Assembly (NCBI RefSeq): GCF_031143425.1
Contig: NC_090446.1
Coordinates: 1,025,809,066 to 1,025,873,065, forward strand
Length of the DNA: 64,000 nt
Reading direction: 5' to 3'
DNA from: Pleurodeles waltl
Taxonomy: Eukaryota > Chordata > Amphibia > Caudata > Salamandridae
Shown one piece after another: positions 11,268 through 22,565 of the stretch; positions within the stretch are counted from its first letter, which is position 1; the number at the start of each line of letters is the position of its first letter. The position numbers were made by a program, and so were the translations under genes. Below the pieces are notes generated by a model that worked only from the letters and a program-made list of their open reading frames with translations, ran no database searches and had not been told where the DNA came from.

Positions 11268-13010
11268 GTACAGTACGCAGCTTTCAATTTTTATAATAAT
11301 GCATGGGTGCATGCGCCTTCGGTTTCCAGTAAACTGCAGGTACAATCAATACTGTTTTAAATCGGGTGTTTTTTTCAAGTTCAGAGGCAGGACTATTGTG
11401 CTTGAGAAACATTTGAGAGGGAATTTTCACAAAACGGCCAGTGGTAGGGGCAATAAAACTTACAGGTTTCACATCAGTCTCACCCTCAGCCTCTCAGCAG
11501 CCTCCTATTTATGTTTGTTGCTACGCGAGACGGAAGCCACGGAGTGGACTCTTCAGTAATGATATCAAATCGAGCATCTCTCCATTCCCACTTCCAGTAA
11601 TATAACAGGCAAAGCGGCACTCTGCATATCATACATGCCAGACTGTTATCTCCCTATACAGGTCTAGTGATAATGTTGTCATTATAGCTATATTCTGAAT
11701 ACAGAACACACATGTAACACAAACATATTCAAGGGCTTAACTCGGACCCCGTTGAATTACCATGTGGTAAATATATTACATCAACTTTTTGTTTTACCAT
11801 GGTATGGAATTACACTGTTTGTGCCAGATCCCGGCATTACCCCTCAATCTTAATAATAACCTAAGTAGTTGAAACAGAGAAAGGCTTTTTGAATCAAATA
11901 TAGCAGTTGTCTTGCAGGAATATATAATGAGGGTATTTTTCTCTAAATCGAGGTGCGATTTACTAATTTCTCATGCCTGCATTTCCAGGACAAATGACAT
12001 TTCACAGGGAAAAAGCTTTGGGAATGGATCTTAGTAACTATTTGATTAAACCATTCACATGGCATTGGCTCAGATGTACAGTTTTAAATCATACATGTAG
12101 AATAAGCTGTGGTGAAGATAGTCTGGTTACATCCTGAGAGGTCCGCTACAAGAAGATTTCAGGTGTCCCGAGTTTATCCTCTTAATTTAATGTTATCATC
12201 GCTGTGGTAAGAAGTAGAACACACAAGGAACGCAATCACTGGAATTTTGAACTTAGAGTTGGAGACCTTTTCCTCCCTGGATAGAAACAGGTCAGTACTA
12301 TAACTAGTACATGAATTGGGTTTTCATTACTATTTTTAAGACAATAGCCAGTTGGCCTAGAGGGTGAGCTGGTGTTCCTCTTGCTCTAAGTGTATAGTGC
12401 ATAGTATTTAAATAGAACCAGCTGTCTTATTTTTAGAAGATGTTTTTCCTTTCTCAGACACGTTTATAATATATCACTAATATAGGTACTGCAATAACCA
12501 CACGTTATTTAAATACCAAGGCAGGTGTCAAGTCCAAGAAAATCTGTAGCTGCCCAGTTTGTCATTTATGACACAAGTGTAGTGCTCTAAACAGGCTTTG
12601 AGTATCGGTGATGGAAGCATTGAGGTGAGGCGAATGCTACCATTGGTAGTGGTAGATTTCAAAGTTTTGTGCACTTTATTAACATTTACGTTAAAACTGC
12701 GAATTTCAGTTTCACACCTTTTAAGTTGTTGCACGGAAAGATTGGCAACATTCATTCAGAGTCAATGTCACGAGCAAAACTGTGTTAAAGTTAACTTATG
12801 AGAAAACAGAGCACCCATTTCAGCATTCAGGAAAAATATTGGCACTTGTGCTTAAAAATTGCCAAATTCTGAAAAAAAATTACAAGTGGGAAAATGTAAG
12901 AAAAGTGTTAACCTCCTGGTTTGCCAAAAATCAGCAAGGACCAAATGCTATATTTTGTTATAAAACACCATGTATACTTTTAGTTTTTATACGATCGAAT
13001 GAAAAACCTA
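11268..13010 (+). other. Start of 24-kb last ABCA intron; no gene
   Basis: Intron sequence after the donor at 11268. No further exon or obvious transposon was recognised before the MITE at 13011. Confidence 0.6.
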
Positions 13011-13745
13011 GGGCCAGATTTATCAAAGCTTTTGGCATTCGCAAATGGTGCAAATGCCGGTTTGCGAATGCCGGTTTGCGAATGCAAAAAGCCATTTCAG
13101 AATGTATCAAAAGCATTCTGAAAGCAATTTTAAGGAATCGCTAAAATAGCGATTCCTTAAAATTGCGACCCTGTTTAGAGAGTCGCAAATTGCGACTCTC
13201 TAGGTAAGAAATCGCAAATAAGTATTCCTTATTTGCGATTTCTAAAGCACATGTAAGAAGCAATTCCTTAATGCGAGCTGGGCATTAAGGAATCGCTATT
13301 TACCACCAAGTTGAACTTGGTTGTAACCATGTGCAAATTTTAAAAATGCATTTAAAATGCATTTTTTAAATTTACATGTAAAGCACACATGTCCTTTTGG
13401 CATGTGTGAACCTTACATGTTGTAAAAAATATTTTGGGGTGCAGTAGAGGGGACCTAAGGCCCCCAGCACCCTGGACTTTGCATTTCCGAAAATTGCGAA
13501 TTCCAGTTAGGAATTCACAATTTGGGACATGCAAAATATTGGCAAATATGGTCCGACAGGCCCATGGATGCGAATGGGGGCCGGTATCGCAATTTGCGAT
13601 TCGGTAATAGCATTTGCGATTTTTAAGAAATCGCCATTACTGAATCGCAAATGTGATACATTGCATTTTGCAAATCAGAAATAGCAATTTCTTAAAAATC
13701 GCTATTTCTGATTCGCAAAAGGCATTCTTGATACATCTGTATCCG
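13011..13745. mobile_element. MITE family C
   Basis: This is a 735-bp element starting GGGCCAGATTTATCAAAGC and ending TTGATACATCTGTATCC, a degraded inverted copy. Its interior is built of nested inverted repeats of TTTGCGATT type, for example a GGAATCGCT / AGCGATTCC pair near 13131-13156. It has no coding capacity. The GGGCCAGAT terminus links it to family A. Confidence 0.7.
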
Positions 13746-14269
13746 AGAGTGTTTTCTATTCCTGCAAAAGACAGAGAAGGAAAGGTGAATTGGGATGTCC
13801 ATTCGGATTAGAAATTCCATCAATCAGTTTCAGTGCTTTCCATCACCAAAGGCTAACTGACATGCTTTCTACATTTTTTGGAAAAATATGTCCCAAATGG
13901 CTGAGTTTGGGTCCACACAGACATACTTTCCTAAAAAAATAAATATGTAAGAAAGTACTCAACACCCTACATACATGAAAAGGAGCATTATCATGTGCCA
14001 CCCACCTGTCACTGATGAGTTCCAAAACGGATGCCTGAAATCTTTTACATGACCGTCCCTCAATGAAAGCCCTTGACAAACTTATAGGAGGGATCAGTGA
14101 CAGTTGGTACAGTTTTATGTGCTATTTCTTATAGGGACTTAGGTATTTCTTCAATTATGTATTTGGGTGGAGACATATCCGTGTCTACTCAAAGATGGCT
14201 TTTTTTGCATATTGTTAAATCAAAAGAGTGTAATGTCTAGTCAGATTAAAGGAGAATCACCCTCAGTTA
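13746..14269. other. No gene recognised
   Basis: Intron DNA without coding signal or a repeat I can name. Confidence 0.45.
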
Positions 14270-15389
14270 ACCCCCGCTTAATCCCTTGGTAGCTTGGCAC
14301 GAGCAGGCAGGTTTAACTTCAGAAGCAAGGTGTAAGGTATTTGTACCAACACACAAAGTAACTCAGTGAAAACACTAGAAAATGACACAACACAGGTTTA
14401 GAAAAATAGATACTATTTATCTAAACAAAACAAGACCAAAACGACAAACATCCAACATACACAAGTCAAGTTATGAATTTAAAAAGCAAAAGAGTCTTAA
14501 ATCCTTTAGAGAACAGTGAGAACATTGTTAGCGTACAAAAGTACCTAGGTAGCGTCAAAATAAAGCCACACGGGCGAGTGTGTGTCGAAAAAGGCCAGCA
14601 ATGTGTCGATTTCTCACTCGTAAGTGAGAGTGTGCATTGTTCCTCTGGTGGTTGGGTCAGCATGCGTAAGAGAGCAATGCGTCAATCTGGGCAGGCAGGC
14701 TTAGTGTTGATTTTCTGCGCCCAGCGATGCTGCGTAGAAATCCGGACGCACGATGTCAAGAAACCTCACTGATTGGGGGCCTGCATCATTAACATCAGCC
14801 ACTGCGGGTGTTGCGCGTCGTTTCTCCAGCCATGTTGCGTGGGTCTCCCAGCCGCGATGCATGTGGAGCGTCGATTTTAGCTGCGAGGCCGGCGGCGCAT
14901 CGTTTTTCAACCGCAAATAGGGTGGTGCGTCGAAAGTTTACTGCACAGCGGTATTTGCATGGATATCTGACATTTTCCACCAGCTGCACCTTTCAAGAGC
15001 CCAGAGATAGGTTACGGCACCACTTGGCAGGCAGGACCCTCAGCAGAAAGCCCAAGTTTTGTCAGAGAGAAGTCTTTGCTGTCCCTGAGACTTCAACAAC
15101 AGGAGGCAGGCTCACTTCAAGTCCTTGGAGATTCTTCACCAGTCAAAGTCACACAAAAGTCCGTCTTTGTCCTCTCCCAGGTAGAAGCAGCTACTGCAGA
15201 CCAACCCAGAAAAGCACAGTCACAGGCAAAGGAGCAGTACTCCTCCTCCAGCTTCTTGAGCCCTTCTCCTTGGCAGAGGTTCCTCTTGGTTCCTGAAGTA
15301 ATCTGATTTTCAGGGGTTTTGGGTGCTCTTCTCATACCCCTTTCTGCCTTTGAAGTAGGCCTACTTCAAAGAGAAGTCTTTGTTGTTTT
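14270..15389. repeat. Repeat R1 (long form), left of L1
   Basis: This 1.1-kb non-coding repeat begins near CCCTTGGTAGCTTGGCACG. It contains TCGATTT/GATGC-rich stretches, a block on the pattern CCTTGGAGATTCTTCACC, and ends in AAAGAGAAGTCTTTGTTG. It shares block order with 22566-23700 (for example CCCATGGAGAATCTTGG near 23101). The L1 at 15400-21147 interrupts it, and it continues at 21148. Confidence 0.65.
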
Positions 15390-15399
15390 CAAGATACAT

Positions 15400-17513
15400 A
15401 GTCTGCGTATAACGCAATGCAGTCTTCCTTCCCAGTAGGCCATGACCAGCCGCCAACCAAGGAGTCTTTTCTGATAAGCTTTGCGAGCAATTCCAGTGCG
15501 AAAAGGAGCGGGGATAGGGGACATCCCTGGCGTGTTCCCCGGCGGATACAAAATTGGTCTGACACTGCCCCGTTTAACTGCACTCGGGCCATTGGATTAG
15601 AGTATAAGAGTCCCAACAGCACTCGCTGAAGGTAGGACCAGTCCACCGTGTCGAATGCCTTCTCGAAGTCTAAGAGGAGCGCCAGAGGAGAAGTCAGAAG
15701 GGCCCGATTGGTCAGGGCCACGTGCAGTCGCCTAATAAATTCCTGGTGCTCCTAGCGGGCATAAAGCTGCATTGATCTGGATGGGTCAACGAGGGCAGCA
15801 CCCTTTTCAATCTAGTGGGCAGAACCGTGGACAGTATCTTGAGTTCAGTGTTGAGCAGCGAAATGGGGCGATACGCAGAGCAGTGAGTGAGGGGGGTTAG
15901 TCTTAGGGATCACCACAATGGTGGCTTGGTCTAAACCGGGTTGGAAACTCCCAGTTTTCTCAGCCTCCTCGAACATGGTGCGCAGGTGGGGAGTTAGGAT
16001 ATCGCAAAACTTGGTGTAAAGCTCTGCCGGAAAACCGTCAAAGCCAGGTGTCTTGCCCGCAGTCAGCTCTGATATAGCAGCCTCGACTTCTTTGAGGCCA
16101 ATAGGCTTGTCAAGGTCCTGCTTGTCCACCACTGAGATCTTAGGAAGGGACACCTCCTGCAACAAGGGGGCTTCACTTTTAACCTGGGGCCTAGGCCGCT
16201 CTTGTAGAGCTTCATGTAGTAGGTGGCGAAACTCTGTGCTATTTTGTACGACGTCTGGGAAATGGTTCCTGAGTTGTCAACGACTTCTGGGATGACTCTG
16301 CATACCATTGGTCTTGTCGCAAGCCAATGTAAGAGCTTGCCGTTTTTGTCTCCCCACCCGTATACAGGGGCTGCGGAGGCTCGCCACATGTGTTTCGCTG
16401 TCTCGAGAGTAGTGTGCCTAATCTCTTCTCTGACCAAAGCTAATTGCCGTGTGACAGATGCAAGTGTGGAGTCGTTGAGCTGGCCCTCCACACGCACAGC
16501 TCTGGCCTCGAGTGTCGACACTTTTTGATTGCGCGCGCGTTCCCGCACTCGAAGGAGATGCCTGGCATGTCCCCTGAGGGTGGCCTTACAAGCAGCCCAG
16601 ATCATACCCGGGGATGGCACAGACCCAAGATTAAAGGTAAAGTAGTCAGAGAGGCAGTCCCCGAGGGGCTGAGCGTATTCACTATTCTGCAAGTACCAGG
16701 CATTAAGCCACCATACCGGGCGTCGGATCGCGTCAATATCGTCCAGCCGAAGAATTAGTGGTGCGTGGTCTGATACCCCATGAGGGATTATCTCCACCCC
16801 TGAGACTCGAGGAACATCAAGGGCTGGCACAAAGAAAAGATATATTCTGGCATGGGTGGGGTGCGCCGCTGACTTCTGAGTGTATTGTCGCACGTGGGGT
16901 TGCCAAGTCCACCACGCGTCACAGAGACCAAGGCCCTCCACCCATTTACGCAACCCTGTCGCCCTGGTGACTCGGCCTGAAGACGATGGCCGGCAATGTC
17001 TATCACTGGAGTTAGGTCAGAATTGAAGTCCCCTCCCAATATGGTTAGGCCCGGGGGAAGTCCCGCCACCACATCCCTGAGTGTCGTGAGAAGCCGCTCC
17101 TGTGCGCCCGAGGGGACATAAATGCTAAGTATGTTGATTGGATGCCCCCCAAGCTGTCCGGAGACTGCCACGTATCTTCCTTGTGGGTCCGACAGGGAGA
17201 GCCACCACCATTGGTAAAGAACGGTGCAACAAAACAGCCACACCCCTGGAGCCCCTGGAGAATCCTGCGTGGTAAATCTGTCGAAGCCCCCCCTCATGAG
17301 CATAGGGCACCTAGTACCAAACAAGTGTGTCTCTTGGAGCAAAACTATGGACGGGGCAAAGCGACGGATGAAGGAGAACATCGCAGATCTTTTAATTTTG
17401 TCTAGGAGCCCATTTACGTTCCAGGAGAGGACCTGGTTAGTCTGCTCTGACATGTGTAAGGAATCAGTAGTATTGCATGAAGTGTGCCCGTCTGAATGTC
17501 CCACTGCGACCAA
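15400..17513 (-). pseudogene. L1 ORF2: endonuclease and reverse transcriptase (inactive, truncated)
   Basis: The frame starts at 17513. The apurinic-type endonuclease shows LSWNVNGLLDKIKR, the catalytic Glu in LLQETHLFG, GGDFNSDL and SDHAPLIL. The expected Asp of the RID motif reads RIY, a likely catalytic loss. After frameshifts, the reverse transcriptase region gives GKTPGFDGFPAELY (about 16050), LLDFEKAFDTVDW (about 15660) and RQGCPLSPLLFALEL (about 15520). The active-site box is YADY instead of YADD, and the element ends there. The protein would nick target DNA and copy L1 RNA. This copy cannot work: frames are broken, catalytic residues are changed and the C-terminal half is missing. Confidence 0.9.
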
Positions 17514-17779
17514 CTAATCAAGGGCATAAAAGCATAACACAAACCCAACCATACAAAACTTTGAGTAAACATTCCCACAAGACCCACCAACTGCCCCCCA
17601 CCCCATACTTCCAACCCAGAAGCATCTGTCACCCTGAACTGTGCAAACAAGGTGTCAATTGCGAGTGTGGAGTGGTGGACCCCTCCATTAAGTCGGAGTT
17701 CTGCCATCCGGCCCTCCGCCACCCCGTGTCCATTGCCAGGGAGGGCGCCGCTGTCCCGACACACCCGGCTACACAATAT

Positions 17780-18382
17780 GGCCCTCATTCTGACCTTGGC
17801 GGGCGGCGGAGGCCGCCCGCCAAAGTCCCGCCGTCAGCTTACCGTTCTGCGGTCGAAAGACCGCGGCGGTAATTCTGACTTTCCCGCCGCCCGCCAGCAC
17901 AGCGGGAAAGAGGCTTCCACGATGAAGCCGGCTCGGAATCGAGCCGGCGGAGTGGAAGCTGTGCGACGGGTGCAGTTGCACCCGTCGCGTATTTCACTGT
18001 CTGCGCAGCAGACAGTGAAATACATTTAGGGGCCCTCTTACGGGGGCCCCTGCAATGCCCATGCCAGTGGCATGGGCACTGCAGGGGCCCCCAGGGGCCC
18101 CGCGACCCCCCCTACCGCCATCCGGATCCCGGCGGTCGGACCGCCGGGATCTGGATGGCGGTAGGGGGGGTCGGAATCCCCTCGGCGGCGCAGCAAGCTG
18201 CGCCGCCGTGGAGGATTCAATGGGGCGGCGGTACACTGGCGGGAGCCCGCCAGTGGTGCCGGTCCGACCGCGGCTTTACCGCCGCGGTCGGAATCCCCAT
18301 TGGAGCACCGCCGGCCTGTCGGCGGTGCTCCCGCGGTCCTCCGCCCTGGCGGTCTTTGACCGCCAGGGTCAGAATGACCGCC
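17780..18382. mobile_element. MITE family B, copy 1 (inside L1)
   Basis: This is a 603-bp GC-rich element with ends GGCCCTCATTCTGACC and GGTCAGAATGACCGCC, flanked by TAT on both sides (17777-17779 and 18383-18385). It consists almost wholly of nested inverted repeats: GGCGGGCGGCGG / CCGCCCGCC, CCCGGCGGTCGGACCGCCGGG near 18127-18149, and GGGGCCCCTGCA / TGCAGGGGCCCC. The GGCCCTCATT start matches the autonomous Harbinger ends, so it is probably a Harbinger-mobilised MITE. It sits between L1 ORF2 and ORF1. Confidence 0.85.
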
Positions 18383-18385
18383 TAT

Positions 18386-20012
18386 GTCTGTGTGTCAGTT
18401 TCAGGAGAGCAAGGGGGATTGGCTAAAATGCTCCCCCTCTCGAGCCAGTCTCCCCTCTTCAGAGCCACCTGGTATGTTTTTGCCCCCGGGGGGCTCGGAC
18501 TCAGTCGTCCATCCTCCCCCGACGTGCCATGCAGGCCACTCCGCCTTCTCCGGTGGGAATGGGTACGCCTGTCTCTTCCCCGCACTCCCGGGGGGCCGCC
18601 GGGGTCTGACACCAGCTGGCCATCCCCAGGCCGGAGGGAGGCCTCTCCGAGGCACTCGATGATCCTCGGTGAGCCAGTCCCACGCAGCCTCCGGCCAGTC
18701 AAAAAAGAAGGCTTTCCCGTTCATGAGGACCTTAAGGCGTGCGGGGAAGCGGAGCATATAAGTCAATTGCATCGCCCTGAGTTTCTGCTTGACCCCTTCG
18801 TACCAGCGGCGTCTGTCATGCACCTCACGGGTGTAGTCTGGGAAGATGAGGATCTTGTGCTTGTCCCAGCGGAAGTCTGGCTGTGCTCTTGCTTCTCTAA
18901 GGATTGCATCCCGGTCTTTGAAGTTGAGGAATCTTGCAATCATTGGCTGCTGGGGGCCACCCGGCGGGGGTCGGGGTGCGAAAGCCCTATGAGCGCGCTC
19001 AATAGCGAACCAAGGGGAGAGCCACTGATCAGGGACCCACGATTTGATCCAGCGCTCCAGGAAATGAATTGCGCAGCTCGCCTCCGCTCCCTCCAGGAAT
19101 CCTACAAAGTGCAGGTTATTGCGCCTGGAGCGGTTTTCAGCATCTTCCGCCCTGTGGTGGAGCTCACCTGTGCGAGTCTGATGCTGGGCAACTTTAGCCT
19201 TGAGGTCTGCAATTTTATCCTCTGCCTGGGAGACTCAATACTCAACTTCTTTAATATGACCCACTGCTGTCCGCAGATCCTGTCGCAGCAGGCTCACATC
19301 CTCTCGCACCTCACCAACCTTAGGGCCTGATTTTAACTCTGGCGGGCGGCGGAGGCCGCTCGCCAGAGTTCCCCCCTACAGAATACCGCACCGCGGTCGT
19401 AAGACCGCTGCGGTGATTCTGGGTTTTCCACTGGGCTGGCGGGCGACCGCCAAAAGGCCGCCCGCCAGCCCAGTGGAAAACAACCTTCCCACGAGGACGC
19501 CGGCTCCGAATGGAGCCGGCGGAGTGGGAAGGTGCGACGGGTGCAGTTGCACCCGTCGCGAATTTCAGTGTCTGCTGAGCAGACACTGAAATTCTTTGTG
19601 GGGCCCCCAGGGGCCCCACAACACCCCATACCGCCATCCTGTTCCTGGTGGCAGAGCCGCCAGGAACAGGATGGCAGTATGGGGTGTCAGAATCCCCATG
19701 GCGGCGCAGATGGAGGATTCTTTTGGGCAGCGGAAAACCGGCGGGAGACCGCCGGTTTTCCTCTTCTGACCGCGGCCGAACCGCCGCGGTCAGAATGCCC
19801 TGCGGGGCACCGCCAGCCTGTCGGTGGTGCTCCCGCCGACCCTGGCCCCGGCGGTCTATGACCGCCGGGGTCAGAATGACCCCCTTAGTCTCAACTGCCA
19901 ACTGCAAGGACTGGATGGCCTGAAGGATCGTGTTGACCCCTTCTGCAGTGGTGGTCTCTGGCACCGGGTCGCCTACCGCGCGGAAAGAACGATTGCCTGG
20001 CGAATTGGTCAA
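18386..20012 (-). pseudogene. L1 ORF1 RNA-binding protein, split by a MITE
   Basis: On the - strand the N-terminal part (from about 20012) gives TTTAEGVNTILQAIQSLQLA, then a MITE (19323-19884) interrupts. Beyond it VGEVREDVSLLRQDLRTAV continues a coiled-coil heptad pattern, followed by AENRSRRNNLHFVGF and ARFLNFKDRDAILREAR, then ILIFPDYTREV and YMLRFPARLKVL. This order (coiled coil, RRM-like domain, C-terminal domain) is that of L1 ORF1p, a trimeric RNA chaperone. Deleting the MITE with one TTA copy restores the frame across the junction. An in-frame stop occurs in the coiled-coil region (near 19240), so the copy is dead. Confidence 0.85.
19323..19884. mobile_element. MITE family B, copy 2 (inside L1 ORF1)
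   Basis: This is a 562-bp element starting GGGCCTGATTTTAACTCTGG and ending CCGGGGTCAGAATGACCCCC. It is flanked by a perfect TTA duplication (19320-19322 and 19885-19887), the classic PIF/Harbinger target-site duplication. The interior inverted repeats parallel copy 1. It interrupts the ORF1 coiled-coil region of the L1. Confidence 0.9.
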
Positions 20013-20019
20013 TGCGTTG

Positions 20020-21147
20020 CTACGACGTGGGCAGCTGCTTACTTGTTTTGTCTTTCCCCATATCCACTTCCGGTCTGTATCTCAGCACCAAATTGAGTCA
20101 CTCCTGGGCTGGCCACCTACCTTCTTGACCGCTGTTTCCTGGCAACCCTATTTCGGTGTGCCGCGCAGTCACCTCGGCCCGTGGTCCGGGCCCACCGTCT
20201 TTCCAGCCAGGACCCCTGACCCCCGCTGCACCGCCGGCCGGCCTGTATCTCGTCACCAGATCAGATCATGCCTGGGCTGGCTGCCCACCTTCTCTGCCAC
20301 TTTTTTGTCCCCCACTTCTCTTCGTGGGGTAGGCCACCCCGCCTCAAACCACCTCACCTCCACGGGGCCCGCATACACCATCCCCTGGTCTCTGATTGTC
20401 TCCTCCGGGTCGCCGCGGGCTCGGTGGGGCCCCAGAACTGTCGGGGGCAGCAAGTGCCCCCGGCTCCACGTGGACCCCTGGCACCCCTCTTTCGGTGCGT
20501 TGCACCATCACCTCGGCCCGTGGCCCATGCCCACCATCTCTCCAGCTGGGACTGTCGAACTCCGCCGCACAGCCGGCCAGCCACCGCACCAGCACAACCC
20601 GCCGCTCCGACTCCAGCCGCCAGGCAGGATCCACTGGCACTTCTCGGGGTGCAGGGCCCAAGGACGCCGGGGCCCGGCCACAGCACGTGCCACAGGCCTC
20701 CTCGTCGCCGCTGAATGCCTCCCAGCCACAGCACGGGTCTCAGGCCGGGGCCCGCAGGGGCGGGGCACTCCTTGTCTTCTTCACCGCGGATCGCGGCAAG
20801 GATCATAGATGGGGCCATCGGTGCTTTTCCCTCCGGGAGCGCTGCCACAGATACGGGGCACTGCTCCAGGCGGCCGCCGCTGCCCCATGGAGAGTCCACT
20901 CCTATCAGTGGGCCCAAAAGCGGACAGCAAGCACCTGCTCCACCCGGCCGAGCCTCCCTCCAGGCTCTGCCACACCTGGACCCGGGGTTCGGGCCCCCAC
21001 ACCACCTCAGCGGACCCCCATGTAGGCAGGGGCCAAGTAAGAATTGAATGGGCGCAGGGACGGCAGGGCAATACGAGGCGGATAACGGAGGGGTCCGGAG
21101 CACTCTTAGAGTGCAACCGCCATCTTGACACCTTTGGCCACGCCCCC
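20020..21147 (-). promoter_or_regulatory. L1 5' UTR / internal promoter, CpG-rich
   Basis: This is a GC- and CpG-rich leader upstream of ORF1. Two diverged copies of a roughly 90-bp block (20152-20243 and 20491-20580, both with TCACCTCGGCCCGTGG) lie about 339 bp apart, indicating partial tandem structure. A perfect YY1-type site, CCGCCATCTTG (21117-21127), lies about 20 bp from the L1 5' end. That position and orientation parallel those known in mammalian L1, where YY1 sets the start of transcription. Long open frames here on both strands reflect base composition, not genes. Confidence 0.65.
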
Positions 21148-21157
21148 CAAGATGTAT

Positions 21158-21836
21158 TTTTGAATTGTGAGTTCAGATACCCCAAGCTCCACATGTCTAT
21201 CTGCTCCCAAAGGGAATCTGCGCTTTAATCATATTTAAAGGCAGCCCCCATGTTAACCTATGAGAGAGATAGGCCTTGCAACAGTGAAAAACTAATTTGG
21301 CAGTATTTCTCTGTCAGGACATGTAAAACACACAAGTTCATGTCCTACTTTTAACATACACTGTATCCTACCCATGGGGCTACCTAGGGCCTACCTTAGG
21401 GGTGCCTTACATGTATAAAAATGGAAGTTTTAGGTATGGGAACTGCAGTGGCAGGTCTGAGCCATGTTTACAGGGCTACTAATGTGGTTGGCAAAATCAG
21501 TGCTGTAGGCCCACTAGTAGTATGTGATTTACAGACCCTGGGCTCCTCTAGTGCCCTTTACTAGGGACTTACTGGTATATCAAATATGCCAATCATGGAT
21601 AGCCAATGTACACATACAATTTATACAGTGAACACTTACACTTTAGCACTGGTCAGCAGTGGTAAAGTGTCCAGAGCAAACAAAATAGCAAAAACAGAGT
21701 CCAGCACACAGAAACAACCTGGGAAGTAGAGGCAAAATGTTAGGGGAGACCATGGCAATGATGCCAAGTCTAACAAAGACCATAATGACAAAAAAAAAAT
21801 TAAGTAGAAGTCAAGATATGAGTTTTTAAAGATTAA
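21158..21836. repeat. Repeat R1, right of L1
   Basis: This continues R1 after the L1. It contains GGCAGCCCCCATGTTAACC, GGGGCTACCTAGGGCC, GGCCCACTAGTAG and GAGTCCAGCACACAG. It is followed at 21837 by a MITE and resumes at 22566. Confidence 0.75.
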
Positions 21837-22565
21837 GGGCCAGATGTACGTAGCTATTTTCTCTTCGCAAACTACCTGTTTTGCTGAATCGGGCAGCTTG
21901 CGACAAGAAAAAAACATTTTGGTATGTACAAACCCTATTTTGCGATATGGTAAACTATTTACAGAATCACAATATAGGTTTGTGAGTCACTATTAGGAAG
22001 CGGCATGCTAAAGGCATCCCTTCCTAATAGCGAGTCGCAGTGGTATGTGTGAATGTTTTGTAACCAGAATGCGGTTGCAAAACATTTGCAGATTACCACC
22101 AACTTCAAGTTGGTGATAACCATTTGCAAACGGGAAGGGTTACCCAAGGAACATTTTCCCCTTTTTGAATGGGGGTGCCAAATTTTTTTTAAAGCACTGC
22201 CTACTCTTAAAAAATGAAAAGGAAAATTTACATTTTTTTTGTAATGCATTTTATTTTCCTTTAGGGAAAATGGGCTGTATTTCAAAAGAACAAAACTGTT
22301 TTTTTTTTTTAAAAGCAGTCACAGACATGCTGGTCTGCTGTTCCCAGCCAGCCACCATCCCTGTGAGTGCGGCCATTCACCAAATGGGTCGCAAATTGAG
22401 ACCTGCATCATGAATATTAGCGTGGCAGGTCCCTTGCAACCCTTTTGGAAATTGCTAACACTGTCTGAGACACTGTTGTACATCAGGTTTTGCATCTCAC
22501 AAATTGTGAGCCACTAAATCAGGCAATTTGTGAATCACAAACCCTAACCTACGGACATCTGGCCC
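21837..22565. mobile_element. MITE family A, copy 2
   Basis: This is a 729-bp element starting GGGCCAGATGTACG and ending GGACATCTGGCCC, an imperfect terminal inverted repeat. The flanking triplets are TAA and TAT. Family blocks include AGCCAGCCACCATCCCTGTG near 22345. It interrupts R1 and has no coding capacity. Confidence 0.85.

Larger units (their letters stand above)
15400..21147 (-). mobile_element. L1-type LINE, antisense, with two MITE insertions
   Basis: This non-LTR retrotransposon reads right to left: 5' UTR (21147 to about 20020), ORF1, a short spacer, then ORF2 as far as the reverse transcriptase active site. The 5' end is GGGGGGCGTGGCC, and a YY1-type site lies just inside it. 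The 3' part of ORF2 and the 3' UTR are absent; the element stops right after the YAD- motif. Similar 10-bp sequences (CAAGATACAT at 15390-15399, CAAGATGTAT at 21148-21157) flank it. MITEs at 17780-18382 and 19323-19884 inserted later. Without them the element would be about 4.6 kb. Confidence 0.85.

Noticed and set aside
18155..19330. 391-codon open frame on the + strand, the longest in the window
   Set aside because: It lies antisense to L1 ORF1 and runs through a GC-rich MITE; the - strand carries the recognisable ORF1 domains.
20354..21103. Several 200-290-codon frames on both strands at 19930-21228
   Set aside because: They fall in the CpG-rich L1 5' UTR; high GC removes stop codons and no protein family is visible.
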